Shown piece after piece: positions 19,555-27,773 of a stretch of DNA of 64,000 nucleotides (positions are counted from its first letter, which is position 1; each line of letters opens with the position of its first letter). The notes under the pieces were generated by a model. That model had not been told where the DNA came from. It did not search any database and saw only the letters and a program-made list of their open reading frames with translations. A program made the translations under genes and the position numbers. The DNA comes from Paenibacillus xylanexedens (GTDB lineage Bacteria; Bacillota; Bacilli; Paenibacillales; Paenibacillaceae). The DNA is taken from positions 868,001 through 932,000 of the forward strand of contig NZ_VEBF01000002.1 of the NCBI RefSeq assembly GCF_007676705.1, given 5' to 3'.

Positions 19555-21351
19555 TCACTGCCCTGAGGTAATGGTGAGTTCATGGAACGAATGGTCCAGA
19601 CTTTCCTGTAAAACTTCAACGGGGATCCACCCACGGACACTATTGATGAGCCATATATTTGTTGCTTCGATTATGTCTCTGTATGTTAATACCTTTTCCT
19701 CAAGAGCTCCGTCATACAGGAGTTGATTTCGTAATGTGCCTGCTAATAATCCGCTATCTCTGGGTGGAGTATATTTTTTACCCTGTTGCTCAATGACAAC
19801 ATTTCCTGTTGTGAATTCAGTAAGTTCCCTATGCTCATTCCACAGCAGAACATCATAGCCATCTCCACACGCCATACGATGAACATCATACATGTTCCGA
19901 TACGTGGTCTTGTGATATAAGAAGCGCTGACTGGAGAGAATTGGTGATTTCGCGAGAGCTACCGTTTGTGTTTCTTTTGTTTCAATAAGAGGCGTGCTCT
20001 CAACCGAAATTTGTCCTAATGGAGATAACAACACTCTGACCTTATGAAGACCGGTTGAATGTTTGCTCGCATAAGCAGTCAGATGGTTATCAATATCCTC
20101 TCTAATCACCTCAAAGTTAAAATAGGATGCAGAATCCATCATCCGGTCAAGGTGCCTTTCCAAGAGGGAATACTGCCCGTTCTCCAATCGAAGCGATTCC
20201 AATAATTCAAAATATGGCTTTTGTTCCGTTAGCATTAACGCTTTTGTTTTGGCCTCTGCATATTCATCCGAAGCTGTCGAATCCCAGGTGATGCCTCCGC
20301 CCACACCGTATTCAGCCTGATTTCGCTGATGATCAATCCACACTGTACGAATCGCTACATTAAAAACGGATGAACCATCCGGACTCAACATGCCAATCGA
20401 TCCGCAATAGATCTCCCTTGGTGTATCTTCCAGTTCATAGATTAAGTCCATTGTGCTGATTTTCGGTGCCCCAGTGATGGAACCGCAGGGAAAGAGTGCT
20501 GAGAACATATCCTCCAACTGTATGTGAGACCTGACATTTGCCGTAACGGTAGAGGTCATTTGAAACAGAGTATAATATTTCTCAATATCAAAAAGTCTCG
20601 GGACATGCACACTTCCCGTCTCGGCTATAACACTAAGATCATTCCGGAGTAAATCCGTAATCATCACATTTTCAGCCCGATTTTTGGGGGATTCATACAG
20701 CCAGTCAGCCAATTCGTCGTCCTGTTCCTGATAGAATCCCCGTTTCACTGTTCCTTTCATCGGACGAGTCTCCAGCTGATTTCCATTCTTTTTGAAAAAC
20801 AATTCAGGTGAAGCACTTAAAATACTAATATCACCGAGTTGCAGCATGGCCGAGTAATCGGCCTGTTGTGCATCACATAGCTTTGTATAAAAAGCGTAAG
20901 GGTCACCCTCATATTCCGACCGAAGACGCATCGTATAATTGACCTGATAGGTGTCTCCCCGCGCGATGGCCTCGTGAATTTTATGTATATTCCGATGATA
21001 GGTCTCCTCTGTAACCGTTGGTTCCCATCCTGAGATCCGATATTCATCAGATGAAGATGCATAACCTGTATCATACCCTTCAAAAATACCAAACCATATG
21101 AGCGGTAAAGCCACATCTGAATGAACTCGAAAAGCGGGATCGAAAGCTGGCGCAGCCTCATAGGACACATAACCTACTGCATAATATCCCTTATCAACAG
21201 CGTCCTGAATCTGTCGCAACGCTGGTTTTACCTCTTCAATGGATATAGCTTTAATGACTTCAACAGGATTCCTGAAGATTTTGCGCTGTTTACAACGATC
21301 CTCGCCTACAAAATCAAATAAGATATACGGATTGGCATCTGATTGATTCAT
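19555..21351 (-). CDS. pabBC: Bifunctional aminodeoxychorismate synthase component I / aminodeoxychorismate lyase
   Basis: The N-terminal part (about 1-380) is a PabB-type chorismate-binding enzyme. It shows RPMKGTVKRG with the PabB-specific lysine (K199), ENVMITDLLRND and GSITGAPK. The C-terminal part (about 390-598) is a class IV PLP-dependent lyase domain with a KTTYRN lysine (K481). Together they convert chorismate plus ammonia through 4-amino-4-deoxychorismate to PABA; the ammonia would come from the neighbouring PabA. The ATG at 21351 has AAGGAGG 9 nt upstream. The gene follows pabA by 27 nt and overlaps the possible GTG start of the NRPS. Fused PabB-PabC proteins are known. Its place at the head of an NRPS operon, without folate genes, argues for a biosynthetic rather than housekeeping role. 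Confidence 0.93.
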   Translation of the reverse strand: MNQSDANPYILFDFVGEDRCKQRKIFRNPVEVIKAISIEEVKPALRQIQDAVDKGYYAVGYVSYEAAPAFDPAFRVHSDVALPLIWFGIFEGYDTGYASSSDEYRISGWEPTVTEETYHRNIHKIHEAIARGDTYQVNYTMRLRSEYEGDPYAFYTKLCDAQQADYSAMLQLGDISILSASPELFFKKNGNQLETRPMKGTVKRGFYQEQDDELADWLYESPKNRAENVMITDLLRNDLSVIAETGSVHVPRLFDIEKYYTLFQMTSTVTANVRSHIQLEDMFSALFPCGSITGAPKISTMDLIYELEDTPREIYCGSIGMLSPDGSSVFNVAIRTVWIDHQRNQAEYGVGGGITWDSTASDEYAEAKTKALMLTEQKPYFELLESLRLENGQYSLLERHLDRMMDSASYFNFEVIREDIDNHLTAYASKHSTGLHKVRVLLSPLGQISVESTPLIETKETQTVALAKSPILSSQRFLYHKTTYRNMYDVHRMACGDGYDVLLWNEHRELTEFTTGNVVIEQQGKKYTPPRDSGLLAGTLRNQLLYDGALEEKVLTYRDIIEATNIWLINSVRGWIPVEVLQESLDHSFHELTITSGQ

Positions 21352-21378
21352 TCAAGAATACCTCCTTGAGAAGTTAGT

Positions 21379-21984
21379 TTAGAGCGTAACGTAACTTGAG
21401 TCGGATTCCGTCTTTTGATAAGAACAGTTCTGCAGAAAGTTAGCCAGAATCTGTTTGCCGGATGGCGTAATAATGGATTCCGGATGGAACTGAACTCCTT
21501 CTATACTCCATTTCTTATGACGAAGTCCCATCACTTCCCCATCGCTGGACCATGCGGTGACTTCCAATTCTTCCGGGAGATCAGGATTGACAATAAGCGA
21601 GTGATATCTTGCCACGTTCAGAACGGCAGGCATACCTTGAAATAACGTTTTGCCATCATGAGAGATATCCGAGGTTTTGCCGTGCATAAGATGCCGGGCT
21701 GATTCCACTTTTCCTCCAAATGCCTGAGCAATAGCCTGATGGCCAAGACATACACCAAGAATTGGAATCTTTCCAGCAAAATATCGAATCACTTCAAGAG
21801 AAACTCCGGCGTTAGACGGATTAGATGGACCTGGAGAAATCACGATATAATTCGGCGATATCTCTTCCAATTCTTTTACCGTAATCGCATCATTACGATA
21901 CACGTTTACGTTCTCACCCAGATCAGCGAAGTACTGCACAAGGTTATACGTGAAAGAATCAAAGTTATCAATCATGACGATCAT
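21379..21984 (-). CDS. pabA: Aminodeoxychorismate synthase glutamine amidotransferase component
   Basis: This is a class I glutamine amidotransferase of 201 residues, full length for PabA/TrpG. The catalytic cysteine lies in GVCLGHQ (C79), and the His/Glu pair in FHPES (H167, E169). PabA and TrpG cannot be separated by these motifs alone; the pabBC gene directly downstream makes PabA the sensible call. It hydrolyses glutamine and passes ammonia to PabB. The chosen ATG (21984) has GGAGGG 10 nt upstream. An in-frame TTG lies further upstream at 22002 but overlaps the ribosome binding site. It is the first gene of the operon, and two operator-like palindromes lie within 165 bp upstream. Confidence 0.92.
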   Translation of the reverse strand: MIVMIDNFDSFTYNLVQYFADLGENVNVYRNDAITVKELEEISPNYIVISPGPSNPSNAGVSLEVIRYFAGKIPILGVCLGHQAIAQAFGGKVESARHLMHGKTSDISHDGKTLFQGMPAVLNVARYHSLIVNPDLPEELEVTAWSSDGEVMGLRHKKWSIEGVQFHPESIITPSGKQILANFLQNCSYQKTESDSSYVTL

Positions 21985-22043
21985 AAGCAGGTATCCCTCC
22001 AATATTGAATTAAAATCCAGAAAAGGATGACTTACAAGCTAGG

Positions 22044-22061
22044 AGACTGACTATTCGGTCT
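22044..22061. promoter_or_regulatory. Operator-like palindrome, pabA-proximal
   Basis: AGACTGACTATTCGGTCT is a 7-4-7 inverted repeat (AGACTGA / TCGGTCT, one mismatch). It lies 60 bp upstream of the pabA start and shares arm sequence, spacing and length with the second site at 22129. The form resembles TetR-family operators; that family assignment is inference, and no regulator gene is visible nearby. No convincing sigma-A promoter could be assigned beside it. Confidence 0.55.
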
Positions 22062-22128
22062 AAAACGCCATGTAAATAGCCGTTCTGATCTTAGTTATGT
22101 TGAGGATACAGGTTCTGAAGACCCAAAA

Positions 22129-22146
22129 AAACAGACTGTTCGGTTT
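22129..22146. promoter_or_regulatory. Operator-like palindrome, distal copy
   Basis: AAACAGACTGTTCGGTTT is a second 7-4-7 inverted repeat with one mismatch. It lies 85 bp upstream of the first and follows the same ARACnGA-CTRT-TCGGTYT pattern. Two matching sites in front of one operon make chance less likely. The rest of the gap up to 22509 shows no gene that I can support. Confidence 0.55.
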
Positions 22147-22509
22147 AATGAAGTTCATTATTTTGTGTTATGCGCAAAATGATATTCACTACGATGTTAG
22201 TGAAATCTGATGAGAGGGTTGATTCCTTGGAATAAGTGACTTGTAAAGGAGAAGCAAAGAGAACGACGTCTGGTTGCCTTTTTGTGGTAAAAACTGGAAG
22301 TTATCCGAATCGTTACATTATGTATCATGTAATATTCTTATATGTTGGGAATTAAAGTGAAAACCAATGCCCATTTCATAATAACCCATATTAAACAAGT
22401 ATACCACTGTTGTTTTAAATATTTTGCACTTTGATAACTTATTATGTAAATTTTCAATATAAAATGAGTTTTTTTGTCTTTTTTATGAATCACTTTGAGC
22501 CGAAACTCA

Positions 22510-22558
22510 CAAAAAAACTGGCCTTCGGGATGTATGGATACATTCCTGATAAGGCCAG
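22510..22558 (-). terminator. Intrinsic terminator of the amj-like gene
   Basis: On the minus strand a long hairpin (CTGGCCTT ... AAGGCCAG, with a further paired inner part) is followed by a run of seven T. It starts just past the amj stop codon and separates that gene from the pab-NRPS operon. Confidence 0.85.
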
Positions 22559-22564
22559 CCTTTA

Positions 22565-23365
22565 TCACATCATACTTACAATCCAACCGATCCAATACGC
22601 AAATGGAATTAATAGCAACTGTGCTAGAACTGTACCGAACAGCCGGGATACGAGCATACAGCCGTAGATCTGATTCATGCGATCCAAACGGATCTCGCCA
22701 CGTAATGACTTGTCACTGAGCAATGAAATTCGTGGATCAATCAGGATGGTCAGCAAAATCGTTGCTATTCCGTTAATCAGCCCTGTTGATTGGGATGCAG
22801 CTACAGCCTGCGCTGGATAAAGGTAAGCTGCGTACAAGCTGGACAGGACACCTGTTGTGTAGATTGCGGTTACAGCTACATTCAGCAACATTAACCGTCT
22901 TGGCATCCCATGCCTTACCAATCGTTTGGCCATCTTCCAGGATGGCGGGGTGATGTAATACGTTGCATTTCTAATCTTGCTTCGCTTCAGCATACCGCGA
23001 ACCATTGCAGGGATGGAACCGGCTGCTTCAAAATGCACAACCATTCTCGATGAGAGCTTCACCATGGTTGGGAAACACAATATGGCTAATGCCGTTCCTA
23101 TCGTTGCCGCACCCATTAACCAATGTAGCTGTCCTGCAAAGTGTGGATTGGCCCCACGTGTTGCGGTATCCACCAGATTACCTACCAACGGACCCTGGGC
23201 CATATTAGAGGTTCGAGAAACCAACAGCAAGATACCTGCCAGTGAAATGGCTAGAGCGATTCTGCGGGTGCGTAGTCCGCCAAGACGCAGCGCATATGAC
23301 AAGCTGTCTGCGGCATGAATCAGCATGGTGAACAGCATAGGGATTGCCAGGCTAAGACTAAACAT
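22565..23365 (-). CDS. amj: Lipid II flippase, Amj family
   Basis: This is a polytopic membrane protein of 266 residues with a family-typical N-terminus (HAADSLSYALRLGGLRTRR, then SRTSNMAQGPLVG). Amj (YdaH in B. subtilis) is an alternative to MurJ that moves lipid II across the membrane for cell wall synthesis and is induced under envelope stress. The assignment is from recall of the family pattern. The ATG at 23365 has AAAGGAG 9 nt upstream; an in-frame Met 17 codons further up lacks a site. It has its own terminator and is not in the NRPS operon, though a lipid II enzyme beside an antibiotic-like locus is noteworthy. Confidence 0.75.
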   Translation of the reverse strand: MFSLSLAIPMLFTMLIHAADSLSYALRLGGLRTRRIALAISLAGILLLVSRTSNMAQGPLVGNLVDTATRGANPHFAGQLHWLMGAATIGTALAILCFPTMVKLSSRMVVHFEAAGSIPAMVRGMLKRSKIRNATYYITPPSWKMAKRLVRHGMPRRLMLLNVAVTAIYTTGVLSSLYAAYLYPAQAVAASQSTGLINGIATILLTILIDPRISLLSDKSLRGEIRLDRMNQIYGCMLVSRLFGTVLAQLLLIPFAYWIGWIVSMM

Positions 23366-23516
23366 ATGTATGTACTCCTTTATCTTCCTTTTGTTGAACT
23401 TATTTCTTTCATGCACAGCATTATACTCCTCTGTCTTGTAAAAGTATAGGACCGAGATCCTTCTATATAAGTTGAACTAAAGAATATTTACACTGGACAC
23501 TCCGATGACTGAACAA

Positions 23517-23600
23517 CCTTCCGATCGCTGTTATCCCCAGATTTTTTTGATTCCTTTTATAAAGGGGTAAATCCGGGGATAAAGGCGAGTTTATGCTTAC
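23517..23600. repeat. Structured intergenic repeat, copy 1
   Basis: After CGATCGCTG, a 14-bp inverted repeat (TTATCCCCAGATTT / AAATCCGGGGATAA, 23531-23582) encloses a smaller hairpin (CCTTTTATAAAGG). It is followed by AAGGCGAG. Copy 2 at 25481 keeps the flank, arms and inner hairpin. It lies in the gap between amj and the YdaT-like gene; the rest of that gap holds no gene I can support. Confidence 0.7.
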
Positions 23601-23793
23601 GAAGTAGCTTTCCACAGAAAGCTTTTAGCTCCACTTCTTCAGGTTCTTTCTGTCCTCTCCGTTTCGTGTAAATGTTTATTTCAATTGATATAGATCATCG
23701 GTAATTGCACTTACGACCTCAGCTGTTCATCGTTTATCCCTTCCCTCACAGGGTAATATACAACTAATCCATTATTGTACAGGAGGGATTCAT

Positions 23794-24264
23794 ATGCCTT
23801 GGAACAAACAGGATTATCCGGTATCCATGAAGAACCTGGAACCACGTGTCAGACACAAAGCAATTGAAATCGCGAATGCTCTGCTCGATGACGGGTATGA
23901 GGAAGGACGCTCGATTGCCATAGCGACAGCTAAGGCGGAAGAATGGGATGAGAATCATCCCGTGCCGAAAAGTTCGAAATCGGACTCCACATCTTCTTCC
24001 GAAAATTCCAACCATAACAAGTCATCTTCTGCGGAGCGTCGTCATTCCGAGCCCGTTTCTTCGTCCAAAAGTCATGACAACATCCATGTAGTGCCTACCG
24101 ACTCCGGTTGGGCGATCAAGGAAGAAGGAAAGTCCAACTATCTATCCACATTTGATACTAAGGCAGAAGCTGTAGATCAGGCCAAAGAACTTAGTAGCAA
24201 ACAAAATATTCGAGCGATTATCCATAATCAGGATGGTCAGATTGCTTCTTCGATCAAGCTCTGA
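23794..24264 (+). CDS. YdaT-like stress protein with C-terminal DUF2188 domain
   Basis: The 156-residue protein has two conserved ends joined by a Ser/Asn/His-rich linker (about residues 60-98). The N-terminal part (MPWNKQDYPVSMKNL ... IAIATAKAEEW) resembles ChaB/YdaT-type small proteins. The C-terminal part (HVVPTDSGWAIKEEG ... IIHNQDGQI) fits DUF2188, a small beta-rich fold. B. subtilis YdaT belongs to the general stress regulon; whether this one does is not shown by the sequence. ACAGGAGGGATTC precedes the ATG. The gene is monocistronic, with a terminator 18 nt after the stop. Confidence 0.75.
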   Translation: MPWNKQDYPVSMKNLEPRVRHKAIEIANALLDDGYEEGRSIAIATAKAEEWDENHPVPKSSKSDSTSSSENSNHNKSSSAERRHSEPVSSSKSHDNIHVVPTDSGWAIKEEGKSNYLSTFDTKAEAVDQAKELSSKQNIRAIIHNQDGQIASSIKL

Positions 24265-24281
24265 ATGAATCGGAAAACAAT

Positions 24282-24323
24282 AAAATCCCCTTTTGCTGCT
24301 GAAGAGCAGACAAAGGGGATTTT
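24282..24323 (+). terminator. Intrinsic terminator after the YdaT-like gene
   Basis: A perfect 12-bp stem, AAAATCCCCTTT / AAAGGGGATTTT, is followed by TATTTG. The A-run on the other arm lets it also act on minus-strand transcripts from the YitT-type gene. Confidence 0.85.
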
Positions 24324-24390
24324 ATTTGAACTTTAATTATCAAGTCCTGAATATGGTGCATACAGGTTATGGTTGTTCTGAAACGTATGG

Positions 24391-25125
24391 TCAATGGGAT
24401 ACCCCTCTAGCCACTGTAGTCCGTTGTGAAACAGCAGCAGCGTTAACTGCTTTGGCTGCAGCCGACGGCACCGGCAGTTTCACAGCCGAAGTCGTAACCA
24501 CGGTTCCACGAGCCGGAACACTAACGACGTACGTAATGACTTTGCTGGCGATCCATACGGCCAGAATCGTATATAAAGTTTCTTTTACCGGAAGAAAGAA
24601 AAGCGACAATCCCAATACAAAAGCATCACTGACAAAGAAAACTGTTCCCAGCTTCCATCCCTTCCAGCGACTAACCAGCACGGCGAGAATATCGTCTCCG
24701 CCTGTCGCTCCACCGAATCGAAGCACGATCCCAGCACCTAGCCCTGTCAATACACCGGATAGAACTGCCGGAATCCACAGATTTCCGTTAAACGACATCA
24801 CGAGTGTGGAGTATCGTTCAAAGCCGTCATAGAATAGGGAAAATGCACCGACGCCAAGCAATGCCTGAATCATGAATTTCCAGCCTTTAATGAACCAAGC
24901 CAGGATCATGACCGGAATGTCCAGTAACAACATACCGATAGCAGGTGATAAGCCTGTTGCGTATTTTCCGAGCAGGGCCAGACCGACAAATCCGCCCTCC
25001 GATAAATGATTCTGAAAGTTAATGTGATAGTAGGCAAAAGCTAAAATAAATGTACCGAGCAGCATAATGGCGAACTTGATCGCCTCTGTTTTAACGTGTT
25101 GTAAGGTTAACGATGTTCTCTTCAT
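24391..25125 (-). CDS. YitT family integral membrane protein
   Basis: The 244-residue protein has five to six hydrophobic segments and the family pattern GGFVGLALL, PAIGMLLLDIPVM, GATGGDDILA and a glycine-rich VLRFGGATGG loop (DUF161). It lacks the C-terminal DUF2179 domain of longer relatives. The tail after the last membrane segment is an Ala/Val/Thr-rich extension of low complexity. The transport or sensing role of the family is unknown. The ATG has GAGGGAAC upstream. The gene stands alone and converges on the YdaT-like gene. Confidence 0.8.
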   Translation of the reverse strand: MKRTSLTLQHVKTEAIKFAIMLLGTFILAFAYYHINFQNHLSEGGFVGLALLGKYATGLSPAIGMLLLDIPVMILAWFIKGWKFMIQALLGVGAFSLFYDGFERYSTLVMSFNGNLWIPAVLSGVLTGLGAGIVLRFGGATGGDDILAVLVSRWKGWKLGTVFFVSDAFVLGLSLFFLPVKETLYTILAVWIASKVITYVVSVPARGTVVTTSAVKLPVPSAAAKAVNAAAVSQRTTVARGVSH

Positions 25126-25480
25126 TCAGGTTCCCTCGCAGTTTGTAGGTTGGTTTTTTAGACCGACCGTACCCTGCAAAAGGCAAGCCTGGAAGAAATC
25201 ATCGTGTACGTCCTTCGAATATTCATTCCAATCCCCTCTTTCGCAGAGTCAGCCGTTTTTTTTGAACCGGTTGGTGTACTCTACAAGGGGCGCTATGTGT
25301 ATGAGAGATCGTAACGTTTCCAGATCGTCCTTGGGGAGATTGTCCTTCGGGAACTCATGGTATCCTGATCCTTTCTGTTCTGTTGTGGTTAGCTGTGCTT
25401 GGTTAAACTGAAAAATAACAACAATGCAGAAGCTTGAATATTTAACTTTACACTTATCACTTCGATTCCAGTACCCTCTT

Positions 25481-25560
25481 TCGATCGCTGTTATCCACGG
25501 ATTTTTTCGATTCCCTTTTTCTAAAGGGAAAATCCGTTGATAAATGCGAGCGCTTCGCTT
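25481..25560. repeat. Structured intergenic repeat, copy 2
   Basis: CGATCGCTG is followed by a 14-bp inverted repeat (TTATCCACGGATTT / AAATCCGTTGATAA, 25491-25543) around an inner hairpin (CCCTTTTTCTAAAGGG), then a GCGAGCGCTTCGC stretch. Compared with copy 1, one C-G pair has become A-T on both arms, which suggests the pairing is selected. Confidence 0.7.
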
Positions 25561-25987
25561 CTACAGATGGGTTCTGCACTCTACGTTCTTGTGTAAATTC
25601 TATCTCCAACTTACAGCAGTTGCAATTAAATCAATTTAAACACCAAAGCTAACTTGCTTGTTCTTCTATTATATAACACCAACGTGACCGGGTCTAAACA
25701 GCAGACCCCTCAAAAACGCGCATAAAGCAGCCTTTGGACTGCTCCAGCAGTCATACGGCGACACCAGGATAAGCAATGCTTGCTAATGGTGCAACCTGCT
25801 CCTTTATTCTATGACCAAAGCTTCCAAAAATAACTGTCAGTCACCCAACTGTGACAAATTGGGGCCTTTTTTTTATTTTCTGGGGAGTGGTAAAGGAATC
25901 ATTATCCTTTTGAACATACACTATAGCAAGCGTAATCGGCTTATTCTTGGTTCCGCTCAAACGTTTCCATACTTACTCTGCTGTTTA

Positions 25988-25996
25988 TGGTATAAT
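25988..25996 (+). promoter_or_regulatory. Extended -10 promoter of the TIR gene
   Basis: TGGTATAAT is an exact extended -10 (TG-N-TATAAT), 42 nt before the ATG. No good -35 is visible (TTTCCA is the nearest at suitable spacing), which extended -10 promoters tolerate. Confidence 0.6.
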
Positions 25997-26037
25997 ATAA
26001 CAATTGAATCCCACTACCGTTTAAGCGAGGCGGATTG

Positions 26038-27075
26038 ATGAAAACGTTAAAGCCAAGAGTCTTTATTGGCTGCTCGCTGGAAGCCAAGCCGATTGCAGCC
26101 GCAGTACACGAAAACTTACGTTTCTCAGCTGAAGTTACCCCTTGGTACTCCGGAGTTTTTAATCCAAGCAGCTATACCATGGACGACCTGGAAGCAGAAG
26201 TCCGTACAACAGACTTTGCCATTTTTATTTTTCATCCGGATGATATATCCAAAATTCGCGGGAAGTACTACGCGTCGGTCCGGGATAATACAATGCTTGA
26301 AATGGGTCTGTTTATGGGCCGTCTGGGACGAAAGCGTATTTTTTTTATTCTTCCTGAAGATATTACAGACATCAAGGACACAACCAAGGTCGAGGGATTG
26401 CGTATGCCTACAGATTTGCTGGGGTTAAATCCACTCGTGTATGAAATTCGTTCTGACGGAAAGTGGGCGCCAGCTGTCTCGGTGGCATGTTCCAAAATCG
26501 CAGACAGTATTGAGGAACAAGGACGCTGGAGTGATCCAGAATTGGAGAATATCATTGAGAAGCATAAGCGTACTGAGGGAGAAGCAAGGTTACAACTGCT
26601 CAAGTTGCTGCGGTTCTTTAGGGAATTGCTGCGTACCCGCAAAGCAGATGCCAAAATGCTGGAGCGAATGAGCGATGCCCTGCGTACTGCTTTTGTCTCT
26701 CACCCTCCATTTGCCGTACGTGGCACTGCCATATACCGTACAGATGACAGTGGTTATATTGAGCAATTATGTGGTAATGTTGGAGAACCGGGGAGAAAGT
26801 ATGACTTGTCCGCTAATGACGACAAACAACCGGATGATCCCAAGCGCATCCTGGTGATCGACTCTTACCGGGAAAACAAGATCAAGATCAATCTGTATGA
26901 CGATTACCTTGAGAAAGAATATCTGCTATGCTATCCTGTAGCCAAGAGGTATGTAATCACCGTTCACATTATTGGACATATTGAAGCGGATGAGGCGGTA
27001 TTTCAGCAGATTGACCTACAGAATCGTCAACTGTTCAACGCCATCAACGATTTGTTAGGAGGCGAACCGGAATGA
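26038..27075 (+). CDS. TIR-domain protein with C-terminal GAF-like domain, putative NAD-cleaving effector
   Basis: Residues 7-150 match the bacterial TIR-like family (PF10137 type) found in CBASS/Pycsar-like effectors: RVFIGCSLEAKPIA, FAIFIFHPDD and RDNTMLEMGLFMGRLGR. E88 is at the position of the catalytic glutamate of TIR NADases. A helical linker (about 165-210) leads to a C-terminal domain (about 215-345) of alternating strands that looks GAF-like, with no STING-type signature that I can recognise. A GAF-like end suggests the protein may sense a small ligand and then act as a NADase. The ATG has GAGG 7 nt upstream. It overlaps the next gene by 4 nt. Defence function is inferred. Confidence 0.75.
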   Translation: MKTLKPRVFIGCSLEAKPIAAAVHENLRFSAEVTPWYSGVFNPSSYTMDDLEAEVRTTDFAIFIFHPDDISKIRGKYYASVRDNTMLEMGLFMGRLGRKRIFFILPEDITDIKDTTKVEGLRMPTDLLGLNPLVYEIRSDGKWAPAVSVACSKIADSIEEQGRWSDPELENIIEKHKRTEGEARLQLLKLLRFFRELLRTRKADAKMLERMSDALRTAFVSHPPFAVRGTAIYRTDDSGYIEQLCGNVGEPGRKYDLSANDDKQPDDPKRILVIDSYRENKIKINLYDDYLEKEYLLCYPVAKRYVITVHIIGHIEADEAVFQQIDLQNRQLFNAINDLLGGEPE

Positions 27076-27305
27076 AACCGGAAACGAAAAAAATAAGCAA
27101 GCGCTGGGGCAGCGAAAAAAAGGTACGCCTCAGTTCTGCGCCCGAATCATCACGACCGGTTCCGGAACCCAAGGAAGAAGATCGTTTCCACAAGCCGGCC
27201 GTACCGCTAACTACCATTGGGCCCTCCCTGAAGGGCAAGGAAAGACCCTATAAGGTCATCCTTGAAAAAGAGGCGTTCTACGAAAAGCCTCAATATCTTG
27301 CTTAA
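27072..27305 (+). CDS. Small basic protein coupled to the TIR gene
   Basis: This 77-residue protein is rich in Lys, Arg, Glu and Pro, with no membrane segment and low predicted order. It begins at ATG 27072 inside the TIR stop (ATGA overlap), preceded by GGAGGCGAACCGGA, so translation is coupled. I recognise no family. Stoichiometric partner, inhibitor or adaptor of the TIR protein are all possible; the sequence does not choose between them. Confidence 0.65.
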   Translation: MKPETKKISKRWGSEKKVRLSSAPESSRPVPEPKEEDRFHKPAVPLTTIGPSLKGKERPYKVILEKEAFYEKPQYLA

Positions 27306-27353
27306 ATCTGCACACATCATCAAGCCTGCCGCTGAATCGGCAGTATTCCATAG

Positions 27354-27377
27354 GCCCCGCCGCCCAAGGCAGGGGCT
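27354..27377 (+). terminator. Intrinsic terminator of the TIR operon
   Basis: GCCCCGCC and GGCAGGGGC form a GC-rich stem with a short loop, followed by TTTTTTG. It closes the two-gene TIR transcript 49 nt after the stop. From here to the LexA box no coding sequence is supported. Confidence 0.85.
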
Positions 27378-27719
27378 TTTTTGTTGCTCATTTTTCGTCA
27401 AAATATCAACTACTTCTTCTCGTTGACCTAGCATCATCAGGTTGCGTCAAGTCATCCTGAGATTCTTATTGTAATTCATTGCTTTAATTCATCTCTTGTA
27501 ATTACTTCTGTAGCAGACTGCATTGCATAAGGGTCATTTGGTTTATGGCCTTAGGTTTCCTGCAAAACCCATAAATTATACCTAATTTTGGAGTGGGCTT
27601 GTCCTTAAAGCCATAGCCTCATTCACTATCTGTATCTACAGGAAAATGCGTTAGTGCTTGCTTCCAATATTTCTCGGTTGTATTGTGTATCTCCATTACA
27701 TATATTGATTATAATATAA

Positions 27720-27731
27720 GAACACATGTTC
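27720..27731. promoter_or_regulatory. LexA (SOS) box with overlapping -10 region
   Basis: GAACACATGTTC fits the Bacillus-type LexA box (CGAACRNRYGTTCG core, GAAC-N4-GTTC) at every core position. It lies 4 nt after a TATAAT at 27710-27715, where binding would block initiation, and 42 nt before the next start codon. No strong -35 hexamer is visible. Confidence 0.7.
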
Positions 27732-27773
27732 TGTAAACGAAAAATTCCAATTATAGGTTAAGGAAGTGAACAT

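Larger units (their letters stand above)
25126..26037. other. Long intergenic region between the yitT-like and TIR genes
   Basis: It holds repeat copy 2 (25481-25560), a possible weak hairpin with a T-run near 25845-25875, and the TIR gene promoter at its right end. Short reading frames here have no ribosome binding site or coding character that I can support. Confidence 0.6.

Noticed and set aside
19555..21984. pabA/pabBC as the housekeeping folate operon (cysK lies 6.5 kb away, as in Bacillus cysK-pabB-pabA)
   Set aside because: cysK is on the opposite strand with several unrelated genes between, folP/folB/folK are absent, pabB is fused to pabC, and the operon continues into NRPS genes.
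25160..25180. AGACCGA half-site upstream of the yitT-like gene as a further copy of the pabA operator
   Set aside because: The second arm TCGGTCT is missing at the required spacing.
25811..26037. 75-residue plus-strand reading frame before the TIR gene
   Set aside because: It runs through the TIR promoter and ribosome binding site and has no Shine-Dalgarno of its own.
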